From assembly GCF_028453695.1 (NCBI RefSeq), contig NC_135778.1:12770244-12834243 (forward strand): DNA of 64,000 nucleotides. The letters run 5' to 3'. How positions within the stretch are numbered: the first letter of the stretch is position 1; each line of letters starts with the position of its first letter. The notes under the pieces are model-generated. The model did no database searches and was not told the origin of the DNA. It saw nothing but the letters and a program-made list of their open reading frames with translations. The position numbers and the translations under genes were made by a program. This stretch comes from Augochlora pura. Its lineage: Eukaryota > Arthropoda > Insecta > Hymenoptera > Halictidae. Positions 36,443-49,011 of this stretch are shown piece by piece.

Positions 36443-38220
36443 CAAATTGTTAGGCAAACATTTTGTGTGGCATGAATATCCTAGACGAACATCGAGGTAG
36501 CGTGTACCACGATCATCGTCGAATTAACGGCGTCCATGAGCCGTCCGCGGCGTAATAACGACGCAGAAATTCACCGAACATTCGAAGATGGTACTTCACG
36601 AAGTGCAAATAACTTAACGCGCCGCGAAACTTCCGCGATACCGGGGCGTTCTGGTACGCCGCCCGCTATAATTTATTCGCGCCGCGCGTCGTAAATTTAA
36701 AGTCGCTGGAGATGAGTGCGCCGCGGTACACATCGAATTTACGATAGCGCATTTACGAGCACGTCGGATCGCGTCCGTTTCAGTTTCCCTTTATTACGGG
36801 ACGCGAATTAAAATTGCGCGCGGGGAGTTCAATCACTTTATGCATGCCGGCCGTAATAACCGCGTTTGTTTCAGCCAACGCGGCGCGACGCGGACGGGGT
36901 TGCGACGCGCGACGACACGCGCGCGGATCGCCGTCGAAAGGTGTCCGTGAAATTTCATTAATACCCCGTTATCAAATCGAGAGGAAAAAACCTGTGAACT
37001 TATAATAAATTTCGTTATCGGAAACACACGCGCGCGGGGTGTGCACGTTGATTTCAGTGGCGTATGGTTGGCCGCGGTTGTCGGTCGAATTTCATAAATT
37101 CCTTTCGCTGCCGGTAAAAGGGAAATGAATGTAAAATCGCGAACAGGAAAATGGCTCGCGGTAATTTGCGAACGTGTGTTGGCTCGTCTATAGAAAATTG
37201 ATATCTGTTATCGTTTCTAGCCTTTCGTCGCGATTGCGGCCGGCTCGCAAGCAGAACGGTCGATGCGTTTCTTTAACGGGAAACAAAAATATTTTAATAA
37301 ACGAGTGGTTGTTATACTGCTTTTCGCAGTCCATTGAGAAATATAGCAGATATTATTCGCACATCTACGTCTCTAAGCAATTCATAATCTGTTTCTGATA
37401 TTACAAATGTTAGTTACCACATATCGTGACTTATTTGTTGATGACAATGTTTAATTATTGGTATGGGATGATAAATATTAACACAAATCTCACGTACAAT
37501 AGCGATAGTATTATTGGGAGGCCAGATTGATGAACGGAGAAGCGTTTAATCAGCACTTGGACCACTAAATTGGATCAAAAACGTACTGTATCAACATAAA
37601 CCGGATAAATTAATTGCTTCGATTATTTCTCTACACGTGGTCAAACAGTGTAATTCCTGAGTTGACTATCCTTTGACGGAATCAGCAAGAGAGGTGCGCG
37701 CGTGAAGTGGGTTCAATGCTTTAGCAATCATTTCTCATTCGATGATTCAATACATCAATCTTCTCGCATCGCTCAATTATTCAATTATCTCATTTTATTA
37801 AATATAAAGCCACATTACTTTCGCACTATTCGTTTCACTCTGAAGCTTCCGGTGTTATGAATCCAGTTTCGCTTTGCTGCGATGGGAAATTTCACGAAAC
37901 TCCAAGTAAAATTTAGCGTATTTATGATTAACAGAACGAAGCTGAGTTTTTCGACAGCAAGATTCATGAAATATGTGCGGTATTTTTGCTTTTGCAACAA
38001 GTTTCACGTTTTACAACCAAGGAAGAAAATCTAAATTTCGCAACACAGGAAGCTAGTAAATTGTTTACCGTAAAATAAAAATCGTAAAGCATTTTCCATT
38101 CGGTATAATTTGTTGAACAATGAAGTTTATTTTTCCATTGGTCTAGCAATTTTTACGCAAACGATAGTTATATCTCCATAAAATTTGTGTACAACGTTCA
38201 AATAGAAATTTATAATTGCG
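36443..38220. other. non-coding stretch with a CpG-rich block at about 36480-37260
   Basis: A strongly CpG-rich section is followed by AT-rich DNA. GC-rich frames on both strands overlap and have no recognisable domain. No gene is supported. Confidence 0.4.
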
Positions 38221-38420
38221 TTAACTTCGAGATTGCGATGCTCAATGCTTTCCCTTCAAATCCAAACAAAATCTGAATCCCCTGTCTTCGAAATCTGGAA
38301 ATGAAAGTAAACGAGGACAATCGTGACACAAGAATCGTTTCATGACATAAAGGAAATAATTAAGGACGAAACGTTCGTAATCATCGTAGCTCTGAAAGAC
38401 GTAACAGCACAGAGAGTTAA
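38221..38420 (-). mobile_element. decayed family-A MITE remnant
   Basis: TTAA at 38221-38224 and 38417-38420. The interior (GGAAATGAAAGTAAACGAGG and CACAAGAATC) matches the reversed family-A copy at 54879-55129 (GGGAATGAAAGTAAATGAAG and AACAAGAATC). The terminal repeats are poorly preserved and the element is shortened to 192 bp. Confidence 0.5.
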
Positions 38421-38836
38421 CAAAATCTCAGAAAATTACCTTCGAACGAGGAAAATGGGTTAAAATTCGCGGTGTATTTTTGAATCTAGTTCAGCAAATG
38501 ATCATGCATTTTCGCAACGGTAAACCTGTCCGCGGGTAACGTCATCGCGTTACGTGTCGTCTTAGCAGGTTGATTTACAACAAATGTGTAACGCAAACTA
38601 CACGCGTGTACACGTCCGACCGACCCGTTTGCTCCGGGCCGGGCTAATGGCTACTTTCGGCCGCTATACGTCGAGCAGCGACAACGGAGGCGTCCGCTCG
38701 CCGAACGCATTTTAGAGCACGGTTCGTTAAGGAATTACCTTAATAGCGGCCATTGAATTTAAATTAAACTTCCGTCGAAAGTTGAAACGAATTCTTGAAT
38801 TTTTAAGCTCTTTCCCGTGCCGGCTCGACGGAAAAA

Positions 38837-39548
38837 CAAAAAGGTACTTCAAACCGCCCTTCTAATTTCGGTAGGTTCACCTACGGGTTTCCGCTAAATT
38901 GCATTCAGTTCTTTGTGAATAAAATTTACCGCTGCGCGCGAACTATTTTCGCAAAAAAAGGCCGCCGAATTTTTTCATTGACACTCGCGCAGAATTTACG
39001 TTACCGGTCTCGAATCTGAGCTCTAACGAATTAGAGTGCCCTATCTTCCGTTTAGGAGCTTCGCTGGACTACGTAGTAACGTTATTCGTTGCTCTATAAC
39101 TCTAGCCACTGACGACCTTGTAGTTCAATGGAAATATTTCAAGCTACTGGAAACTTAAGCTTCACGGCGATTCGCAGGTCGCACTTGACGATTCTTTTTG
39201 TCTGTGAACACAGTCATGGCGGTCATTTGACAGATATCATCTGCCACAGACAATTGTCACAGATCATGCTTGATAATTAAATGAAAAGAACCAATAAAAA
39301 TGCAGAATGGTTTTGCCCAAGTATAAAATGCAGAATGGTTGAGAGTGCGAGTCGTAAAATACAGAATGAATGAGACAAATGTCGACAGAATATTTCGGCG
39401 ACTTCAAGTAATTTGAAATCATTGCTTAGGTTTCTCGAAGTCCTGCGTAGCTGAAAGATAAAGCGTGAGCGAGTGGGTTGGCGATAAGGAAGGAAAAAGA
39501 GCGAATAAGTAACAATGAGGTATATTGAGATAGATTGTATACAAGAGA
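38837..39548 (+). repeat. inverted duplication, copy 1 (empty TTAA site)
   Basis: Some 712 bp match the reverse complement of 48053-49330 along the whole length. Shared landmarks include CAAAAAGGTACTTCAAACCG, CGTTACCGGTCTCGAATC, GGAGCTTCGCTGGACT, GGCGGTCATTTG, ACAGATATCATCTG and AAGCGTGAGCGAGTG. Here the sequence between TTTCAAGCTACTGGAAAC and GCTTCACGGCGATTCG is a single TTAA, whereas the other copy has a MITE at this point. Copy 1 has about 60 extra bp near 39390-39450. No coding sequence is recognised; it may be a dispersed repeat with only two copies in the window. Confidence 0.9.
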
Positions 39549-39742
39549 GACAGAGACAGAGACAGGGACAGAGACAGAGGCAGACAGAGGCAGATAGATA
39601 CAGACAGAGACAGACAGAGACAGAGGCAGACAGAGGCAGATAGATACAGACAGAGGCAGACAGAGACAGACAGATACAGATAGAGGCAGACAGAGGCAGA
39701 CAGAGACAGACAGAGACAGACAGACACAGACACAGACAGAGA
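39545..39742. repeat. GACAGA / GAGGCA microsatellite
   Basis: A compound array of GACAGA, GAGACA and GAGGCA units directly abuts copy 1 of the inverted duplication. Copy 2 has a simple CT array (48025-48053) at the same edge. Confidence 0.95.
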
Positions 39743-39798
39743 CGTATGTTGTTTAACTACTGTCAGTTATCCTTAATAAGCTGTTATTGTTAAACAAC

Positions 39799-41686
39799 GT
39801 TAGTTGGTGCCGCCGTTTATCATATTACCACGGAGTTATATGGAATTTCCTAAGAATAATCTCTACAATAGTTTATTTCTTATAAAAAGTCAGTTAACTA
39901 GAGGCTATTTTACAACCCTGTACTATGCAGGTGAACCTCTCAAGTATTCCGCAACATGTGCGGTTGGACTAAATGCTTCTACGATACGTGACAGTTCCGA
40001 CGTGTACCGTTTCATTTATTATTGCGTTTTGTTCGCAGGATTCCACTATAAAGGGGAGCAGTTCCAGAATAAAGGAAAGTGGTGTATCCGAGCGAAATTT
40101 TGTCACTCTCTCTGTCATTTCGTGCGTCCGCGCTGCTCCTGCTTCAGCGCCACCAGTTGCGACGGGCCACTTTTGCGATTAAAGTTTAACTTTTGCACCG
40201 GGCCAGTGTGTTCGCCTGACCGACAGCTTCTTAAGCAAGGCTAAGAAAAGAGTACTTGAAATAATTTCCCCGGAGGTCGGTCGTATATAAAGGAATACAG
40301 GCCGGTCTTATTGCTGCAAATATATGTACTCGCCGCCAGCGGAACGGTTCTATTAAAAATGCGTGGAATAAATTAGATGAGTCCGACGGAATTGGTTATG
40401 CAGCATTGTGCAGTTCATTAACCGAGTTAACATCACGCCTGCGTTCGCTGTCGTTCGTCTACGTGTCTGTTCAAAAGAAATGCTGTTTCGAATCGCTAAA
40501 TGCATCCTTCTAATACTTTGCTTATTAAAACCATACTAAATAACCTTTTAATAACTTTCTTATACCAGAATTACCCTTGAATATTTCTTTTTAGATCTCA
40601 AGCCGAGCTGTTGTCTTTTGAATTAATAAATTCGTTGGAGCTGCGGATTTCGGACGATATTAAATATAATTTACCTTCACTCGCGTAAGATCCCCCCAAT
40701 TAGATAGCAAAGCTTAAAAGGTTTCGCTGGTTTTTAATCGAACAAGAAGTTAAATTGAAAGAATTCACGTCTCTCTCTCTCTCTCATAAATTCAATAAAT
40801 CTCTCCGTCTGAAACAAAGAATGAATTTCGTTTTTCATTCGCTTTAACTGGTTTCCACTTAGTGCAAAACTGAAAAGTCATTTGGAAAATTGAGCATGAA
40901 TCTTCCCAACCAGCTTTTAATTTTTCGCAAACTATGAAGTTGGAACCAGAAGTTTCCACGTAATTGCGACTAAGTCTGAAGCCAATTGGTCGAATAGATC
41001 TCGAGAACCATGGCAGCCAATTTAGAAAATATAGCTTCGAGAAAATCGTGTTTAAAGTTTCCGGTATTTAATACTCTGACGCCCTGCGCTGCGCGCGTTG
41101 CCCCCCCCCCCCTTTCGAACCGCCGTAACTTCGTCAACTTTGAAAATTTAAAAATACCAGTTAAGAAATGCAATCGTCGCGTTTCTTATTCGATTATATC
41201 CTTTATTAAATGAGCGAAAAACAGGCGAGAGACGAACAAGACGTTATTTCGTTGCTCAATCACTACAATTTATTGAAATTAAATAATTTGTCAAAGTTTT
41301 CTTTAATCTTGTGTATTATTTCTATTTATATCTATTGTGAATTCATGAAACTCGTAGGTTAATAATTATTATACGTTTAATATACTAAGTAACTTCAAAT
41401 GCTATTAATTTGTAGCATTTTATAACAATGACATATTTCTATTATAATATATGTGACATTAATTCTATTATAATATAAAGCAAATGGCGATTCTATGGGG
41501 AAAAAATAAGAAAAACTGCTATAGAATTTTTTCATCCGAAATTTCTTTTTGGTAAAAATTGACTTTGACGATCGACGAAATTCACAAACCAATGAATATG
41601 ACTTTACTATAGCGTATTATGGTAACAGCTCTCTTTATGTATTAGACATATCAATTACTAATTCCTTCGATTAGCAATGTTTCGAA
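39799..41686. other. non-coding stretch
   Basis: No recognised gene. A 146-codon frame at 39804-40244 has no domain. A CT run lies near 40771-40786 and a run of 12 C at 41101-41112. Confidence 0.45.
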
Positions 41687-42002
41687 CAGAGTTGGCCATT
41701 ATTCAGATTGCTTCGAATAAATATTCATCTAAGATAATTATTCAAATGAATTACCCTAAGTCGATTAATTCATTGTTTGTCATAAATAAAACTTTAAGTT
41801 ATGAAAAATAAAACACTTTATATCCTATCATTCTTATTCAAATAAATTATCTTCCGTATGATTTACTGTCCGAATTCATTATCATTAGAATAAATTATGA
41901 TCTAGATAAGTTTTTAATATTTATTAGATAGCTTTGAATAAACTTTTATCCATTTGTCGCTATCTTTCATCCGTCCTTCGAATAAAATGCTACCCAACCC
42001 TG
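41687..42002. mobile_element. hAT-like MITE with 8-bp target duplication
   Basis: The left end CAGAGTTGGCCATTATTCAG and the right end, read inward, CAGGGTTGGGTAGCATTTTA are imperfect inverted repeats of the CAGRGTTGG type found in hAT elements. The flanks GTTTCGAA (41679-41686) and GTTTCCAA (42003-42010) agree at 7 of 8 bases, matching the 8-bp duplication of hAT transposases. The 316-bp body is AT-rich and repeatedly contains GAATAA with no coding capacity. Confidence 0.75.
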
Positions 42003-42010
42003 GTTTCCAA

Positions 42011-45000
42011 TTGCAATACTTATTTTAGCCTCCTTGGATTTGATTTTAGTATTCTTTCACATATCCTACATTTCAACTAACAGATCCAATTATATCTTTT
42101 GAAATTATAACACACGGCTCCCTTCATCGCGACCCTATGGTTATCTATATAAATCATACTCGTGTAAACGTTTCAATACAAACATTTCAATTTCCACAAA
42201 ACGTAGCAATATTCCCATGTTTGCGATGCCTTCCGCCACTCATGCGAACGACCCCAAAAAGCACGGGGCGCGTCCAGGGAAGATGTTATTATTTCGTAAA
42301 CGAGCGAGCCACATGGAAGGGTTTCACCGACTGATTCGAGGGCGAGCGCGAGGCAAGTTTACAAGTCGTGGTCTCGATGCCTCGTGACCGCACGCCGATC
42401 GATGTTCGAGGGGAGGGCGAACGTGACTAAACCTTTTTTTCCCCATCGGGCCGAGGGTGAGAAATGAGACGGCGGCATTAGCGTCCCTTCGCCGCTTCAT
42501 AGTATGGGTTGCAGGTGCGAAAATTCCATTTCCTTCCGCCTGTCACACGGCTCGGCCACAATTTTCGTTTTTGGCGTACGTGCGCAGACCCTGCCTTTAA
42601 ATGTTCCACGAGCCGAGAGGGGGGTGAGACGGGGGTCGTTCCGGATCCCCGTTGGTCCCGAGTGTAAAACGTCCCCCCCCCTCTATCTCTCTCTCTCTCT
42701 CTCTCTACCGTTTCTTCGCAACGGCGGCGAGACGCGATCGGAAAACCTTACCCGGCAACGTGCTCGAGATCAATGACGAATTTAGTCGACGCGTGTCAGC
42801 CGACACCGTGAAATATTTCCAGCCACCGTGAGGGTATCGGTACAAAATGTTGCTATTTCGATAAAATTCAAAGGAGAGCGCCGGGCACGTTACGTCGACG
42901 GTCGCTCGACGGAATTCTGATGACGGTTATGAGAGGTTCGTGCCCGGACCGGTTGCAATGCCGACGGTGTTCTTGATTTACAGCCGCGGATACACAACGC
43001 GTCGCTAGATAAGTAGTACGCTCGCGGCTTACTATACCGGCGAGCGTTCCTCGATGAGAATGAATCACGGGTTTTCGTTTTCCGATGCGTTTTACGGGAT
43101 ATCGGGTTCGAACGCACGCGAAGTTGTTGCCGGATGCTTCTGCATAACTTGTATCGTTTTCATGCGGATAGCAATGGATCCATGCTAACTGAACTGTTTA
43201 ACTTGATACAGTGGAACCTCGATTATTCGATTATTAAACAAAGTGATATGGAAGTAACAAGTCAGATTTTGGTTTTTCTGTGTTTAACACTATAGCGGCC
43301 AAAATCTATATATAAGCTGTCAAAAAGAATATGTTATATCTACTGTCATGAACGAAATATAGACTAATTCCGGACATGTAACAATGATATGAATTGCTTC
43401 TAATAAGAAAATTATCAACTGAGGTAGCTGTGTTTCGAAAACACTGATAGAGAATACGTCTTACTATGTAAATAGTGTGAAGTCAGACCTTCAGTACCGA
43501 GCGTCCTAATAAGTAGTATAAAACAATCTTTAATGAAACAGGTAATACTTACTAGATGTTTGATTGAAGAAGTAGTATGAAGGACATCGAATCAGACAAA
43601 ACCAGTGTAAGATGTAGGAAATCTTTATGTCAGACAGGTAGCATGGAAAATTAATCGTCAGGGACTATTTTAAGTAAAGAATGGGTTAATTCTAGCCAAG
43701 ATTAATCAAAATAGGGCAGCGTTGTTGATACATATACAATAAAATATATATACATTTCGATAGTCCAGGTATTTTTGTATATTTTGTAAATAAATAAATT
43801 GAAAACTAATTACGCGTTTTCGATTTCATGGAATGTATATTAGTATAAATGTATAATGTGTGGGGTCATATGAATTAGAAAATAATATAAAGACAGTTAT
43901 TATAAATTATATAGATATTATTCTTAAATGAATATTTAAGATATTTTGAAAAATATATACGACACAAGAATATTTAGCTGCATTATTCTAATCAAAGATG
44001 TCAAAAGCAAAAAAAAAGGGAGATGATTAACATATTAAAAAATACATTTCAGCATTAACACATTATTGTTTAACACATTAACATTATTGTTTAATTCATC
44101 TTGTTTTTGTATAATCGTTACCTTATAGTTACCATTATGTGTAAACATATTGTTATTCATTATAGATTTATATTTTTATAGATGAATAAATTATTTTGTA
44201 TGTCAGAAATGATATGCCGTGCTCTTATGATTGTCCTAATAAGATCAATCATTGTCGCATAACCTGTCAATAAATGCAATTTTAGGTATCTCCTAATAAT
44301 TAATGATTTTTACATTTCTTTTTGTTTTATAGAAATTCAGAAATTTAGTATTATTTCTTAATTGTTTTTATGCCGTTAATGGCAATTTTTATTATTTAAT
44401 TTTAAAGACAAATAGTTCTTTTATATCAATTGTTCAACAATCTTTCTTAAATATCCAATCACTATACGTTACTCTATGTTTTGGAAATTTATAAAATGGA
44501 AATATAATTTCTATATTCGTTCAAAAACATATAGAATTCATCGAATACCGTATCCAACAAATATGTAAAATGCTTGACTGGTTAGTCCAAAACAGTTTTT
44601 ATTAATTCATAATTCAAAATGTGTTGCAATACTTCTTGTAGATCCTGAAAGCTTCAACTTTCCCATTCTTCAAATTAAGTTACTTAATTAAAGCGTCTCA
44701 GATTATACATAGACACAGCTGAAACTTGTAGGAACTTCTACAGAACCGTTCGCGCATATTCATTACTTTCACGGCAACACACTGCATCTCATACAAAGTA
44801 GCAGATACGTGATCAATCGACTGCTGATTCTGTGCCCTTATGGCAAAAGTATTATCACTTATACATTATTTACGACATATTGCATTTCTTAAAATTGAGA
44901 TATTAGTTTCTATTTAATACTTTCACTGCGCGCCATCTATACTTAATTTAAAAATTAAATTAAGTTTCCTAACTCTGATCTAATCTATTGTACTTATTTT

Positions 45001-45950
45001 TATTAGGATTCGGAATTTATGTTTTACAACATAACTTTTGTATTTCAATTCAATTACATAAAATCCTACAATTTCATTAAATTTCTAAAGTTGCTGGAGT
45101 GGCAATTAAAATGTTAAATCCTGTTTCTTGCAATTGTTGCCCACAATTTTTATTCTGCACAATAATCTAGCGATCGGATCCAAGGGATCATTTTCACCTA
45201 ACAAGCTCGGTATCGTTTGACAAATAATCGGAAAAAAAGCTGTCGCCAAGTAATATTCTCGGTCGACTTCGTATCCAGCTATTTATCAAGAGAATGAATT
45301 AGACTTTCGTCGACGAGGTGGTTCAAAAAGAGTCCTTCGGGATCGCGCCAGGCTGTCGCTCCTACAACCATGTCACTTCCAAAAAAATGCTCGATCCATC
45401 ACGTAATGTCGCCGCACGCCAAGTGTCTGACTAATCACCTTCCTGCGCTACTCGCCCCGATGTCTGGCCGCGTATTGATTTACACTCCTGAGTCGTAACT
45501 TCTGGCGTCGTTCTCGCATAACTATGGGCCGGCGAACGTGGCTCTCGCATTGGTCACGTCGCGCCCGATGCGTCACGAATGCACACGCAAGTCGCGTGCC
45601 GCGCGCGCGGCCTTGTCCGTGCATGAACACCTTAAATCATGGGATCGCCGTAGGGACGGTCCGCTGCTCATTCGTTCCGGCGCCCTTTAACGCTGCAACG
45701 ACCGATGACGCCACTCCGGTGTAAGTTCCTGCGGTTTTATAGCCGCTGACGCCAATTGTTTTGTCTCTGCGTCGTAACGTTACGGCTCATCGCCGTCACC
45801 CTAACTGTACTGCAAAAATGTATACGACCATCGTTTATTATGCCAAACGTCAGAAATGCCAATGAGTTCCCAAAATAATTTTCATGTATGTATATTACTT
45901 CAGGAATTTTTGCTACAATCTGGTACACGGATTTACGTTGTTACTGATGG
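42011..45950. other. non-coding stretch with orphan element ends
   Basis: 42200-43120 is CpG-rich and includes a CT run near 42687-42707; frames there have no recognised domain. TA followed by CAGTGGAACCTCGATTATTC at 43207-43228 resembles one end of a pogo-type element, but no partner was found. TTAACACTATAGCGGCC at 43284-43300 resembles the CACT-type TTAA ends, also without a partner. About 43750-45150 is very AT-rich. 45240-45730 is again CpG-rich. Confidence 0.45.
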
Positions 45951-46170
45951 TTAACTCTTTCGCTCCGAGGGGCGTATATGTACGAACGTATTATTTAATA
46001 TTTAAAAACAATAAATTATGATTATAAATTTGTATATTATAGAAAGTAAAGTGATATTATTAAATATCATAAATATCGTTGTAAAATTTAGAGAACAAGA
46101 AACGACTTCTACTTTGTAGCATTCCTCAGTGTTAACTACTCAGTAATGCGTTTCGCAGCGAAAGGGTTAA
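45951..46170. mobile_element. TTAA-flanked MITE, family B type
   Basis: TTAA at 45951-45954 and 46167-46170 flank 212 bp. The left end CTCTTTCGCTCCGAGG pairs with the right end, read inward, CCCTTTCGCTGCGAAACG. A near-palindrome, CGTATATGTACG, lies close to the left end, at the same relative place as in the other B-type copies. No coding capacity. Confidence 0.75.
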
Positions 46171-46905
46171 AGAGATTTTATCTAGTATTTTCAAGTCACA
46201 AAATTATATTTTTGATGAATAAAATATTATTGCAGTGCTTTCATGAGAACAGATTCGGAAAATGCGGTCTTGAAATATGCATAATTTATAAAATGAATTT
46301 GCCGTGGGGTCAGTATATTTAAATCATCGCCAAATCACTCAATTTTAGACATTTAAAAAGAATAACATTTTACATTAGAAACAAATTTGTCACATCGATT
46401 TGAATATCGGTACACGGTCTCGATATTAATCGCGCCACACTACGCGATCTTCGGTTTATTACGTTTTCGTATTTAATATTAGTATCCAATTTTGAATATC
46501 CGTCTCATTCGATAAAGCGTAATATGTTGCAACAGTACGGTCCAAATGATTGATATAATCCAGTAATTTAGAATATCTGTTCCATTAAATAAAGTTTAAT
46601 ATGTTTATACAGTGCGGCTCGAATGATTAATTTAATTATGTAATTCCAAATATCCGATTCATTAAGTAAAGTTTAATACGTTGGCACGGTCACAATTAAT
46701 TCTTGTGAAATTGTAGCCGTGAAAATGGTCGCCCGCCTGAATGTTATTGTGTAATGGTTGTTAGTGCCAAGTACTAAATATTCTTTATGACACGGACGTG
46801 AGTAGCCGGCTATTTTTGAGCTTAGTATTTTTTACTAATAATATAACTGATATGTGTTTTAGGCTTAAATTAATTGTCCTGCCTAGAGAACGCACACTTT
46901 ATTGT

Positions 46906-47406
46906 TTAACCCCTTGCACTATGATTTCTTTCACGCTGTGTTAATTAGCATTTATTCGTTCTTAATACATTCTTTAATAGGATTAGACAATTCTTATTTC
47001 TAGTATCGTCATTATTTACTTTCGCATCTGTACTTTGATAACAGGAGAATTCAATTTGATTTCGATTTGAAATAAATTAACCCCTTTGCCGTATTTTAAT
47101 GAGTCCGACTTGTGACGAAGATTCGTATTAATATCCTGTTAAATATGACTGTTATTCTTTTCTTTTAAATCGGATTACAAATCTCTATTTTCTTGCAATC
47201 AATATTTAATCACTCTAGTAAATGTAGACGCACAATAAATATAAATTTTCTTTTTCTCCTAAGTAATTATTATAACCAAAATGGTACTTACCATTGTAAC
47301 TATGAAGAAAATGATACGGCAAGAGGTTAACAATATTCATATTTACTAGATCGTGAATGAAACCTTTATCACGAGTCTGACTCGTTATTATAGTGCAAGG
47401 GGTTAA
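46906..47406 (+). mobile_element. TTAA-flanked MITE, family A, interrupted by another A copy
   Basis: Outer TTAA sites lie at 46906-46909 and 47403-47406. The ends are CCCCTTGCACTATG and TATAGTGCAAGGGG. Removing the nested element and one TTAA (250 bp) leaves exactly 243 bp, the family standard. The intact copy at 6504-6754 shows the uninterrupted sequence at the insertion point (AGATTAATAATATTCATA). Confidence 0.88.
47077..47330 (-). mobile_element. family-A MITE nested in another family-A MITE
   Basis: TTAA at 47077-47080 and 47327-47330 flank 246 bp with ends CCCCTTTGCCGTA and, read inward, CCTCTTGCCGTATC. It belongs to the other A subfamily (AGAAAATGATACGG at the right, core near the left), so it is reversed relative to its host. 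It was inserted after the host copy. Confidence 0.88.
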
Positions 47407-48021
47407 CTTTAGGATTTCGCTTTTCTCGGCCTCTATAGCCAAGTCATGTCATAAAAAAGGGAAAGTTCCGAAGGGTAAGTTCGACATTAGTTTATAACAA
47501 TGAGCACGCCGAAATCACACCTGGAGGAATTTTTCCGTCTTTGCTAAACAATTCTATCGCTCCTACCTTTCATACACCATCAACCTCCCAAAAAGACGCG
47601 CTAAGGCGCAAAGGAAGGGTGCATTTTTTGAAACAGAATCGCTGTTTGGTTATTGTTAAAATCAAGGAAAACCAATCAGCGAGTATTAGAAATGCGTGAG
47701 AGGGGCAGCAGTTTACCTCTAGAGACAACATTTCTTAGAACATCAGAGTTGTGATAGAATTCGAGGACCTTAGATCTTACGAGAAAAGGTGTAACATAGT
47801 ACCAGGTTAAATAAATGTGTTTTTTTTCGCCGCTAAATTCCGGTCCTACATTTTATACAGTCCACATCTATAGCGTCACAATGCGTCGCTATAACTGATG
47901 ACGCCTCACGCCCCAACAATGACTTCACAGGGTGAAGACGGTTCCCTTACGACTGCCCCGATCTTTTCGGCGGCCCTTCCACCCTTACCATCTTTTCTCT
48001 CATTATCCTAACATGCTCTCT

Positions 48022-48024
<3 letters not shown>
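47407..48024. other. non-coding stretch
   Basis: Mixed-composition DNA with no recognised gene, ending at the CT array (48025-48053) that borders the inverted duplication. Confidence 0.45.
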
Positions 48025-48055
<31 letters not shown>

Positions 48056-48390
48056 CTTACAATCTCTTACAATATGCCTCATTCCTACACATTCGCTCTC
48101 TTTCTTTCCTTACGCCCAACTCACTCGCTCACGCTTCATCTTTCTGTCGACACTTTCTGTCTCATTCATTCTGTATTTTACGACTCGTACTCTCAACCAT
48201 TCTGCCATTCATACTTGGGAAAAACCCTACACTATCTTGAATTTTATTGTTTTTTTTATTTAACTATCAAGTATAATCTGTGGCAATTATCTGTGACAGA
48301 TGATATCTGCCAAATGACCGCCGTGACTACGTTTATAGACATCACAAAATGCGTCAATCGCGAATCGCGAATCGCGAATCGCCGTACAGC

Positions 48391-49011
48391 TTAACCCCTT
48401 GCCGTTCCATTTTCTTCATACTTACCACGATTAGGAATTTTTCAGTTGATATAATTTGTTAGAAGGGACATAACATTAATGTTTATTCCGTGCCTGAATT
48501 TACTAGAATGCTTAAATATTAATAACAAGGGATTAGAATTTTATTCCAATTTTAAAGGATAGAATATCATCCATACTTAACACGTTGAGTGCCACGTCAG
48601 TCATCGGTGACTGACACTGAAATCTCCGTTCAGGCCGCGTCAGTCGCCGGTGACTGACAGTGTGATATATGACATAAAACTAAAAAACTTACATTGTTTT
48701 AAGTTGTTACCTAAAATTTATTTAAAGTCCTCTTAATTTTTATTTAATATTAGAATCTATTACTAATGTATTTTTTCAGAAAATTTTAATGGATTTAATG
48801 CATCGAGTAAATTCTATTAGGAGCACAAATTAGTTCGGTCCGTTTTTTATAATTTGCAAGTAGTGCGCTTCGCATTGCTGTACCACGATACCAGCATGCG
48901 TGGCCTGACGGGGATTTCCTTACATAACCGCGTGGCACTCAACTTGTTAATAATTTATTCCTAGTAATTTCCATTGCTAGTCGGACTCGTTAAAGTACGC
49001 TAAGGGGTTAA
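48391..49011 (+). mobile_element. family-A MITE inserted in the inverted duplication
   Basis: TTAA at 48391-48394 and 49008-49011. The ends are CCCCTTGCCGTTCC and GTACGCTAAGGGG. The inner length is 613 bp; subtracting the nested element and one TTAA (370 bp) gives exactly 243 bp. Copy 1 of the duplication holds a single TTAA at this point, so the duplicated TTAA is directly demonstrated as a target-site duplication. Confidence 0.93.
48577..48950. mobile_element. TTAA-flanked MITE, family F, nested in a family-A MITE
   Basis: TTAA at 48577-48580 and 48947-48950 flank 366 bp. The left end CACGTTGAGTGCCACG and the right end, read inward, CAAGTTGAGTGCCACG differ at one base. Just inside the left end are two tandem hairpins, GTCAGTCA-tcgg-TGACTGAC and GTCAGTC-gccg-GTGACTGAC. 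Other A copies show the uninterrupted host sequence at this point (ATACTTAA-type in 50655-50906). Confidence 0.88.

Noticed and set aside
39419..39733. Minus-strand frame of repeated SVCLCLSLS-like residues
   Set aside because: It is a translation of the GACAGA array.
43207..43310. Pogo-type end (CAGTGGAACCTCG) and a CACT-type TTAA end
   Set aside because: Neither has a partner end nearby; they are kept only as a note in the stretch description.
45448..45724. Overlapping GC-rich frames on both strands, with GTAAGT at 45722
   Set aside because: No recognisable domain, incompatible overlap between strands and no acceptor context.
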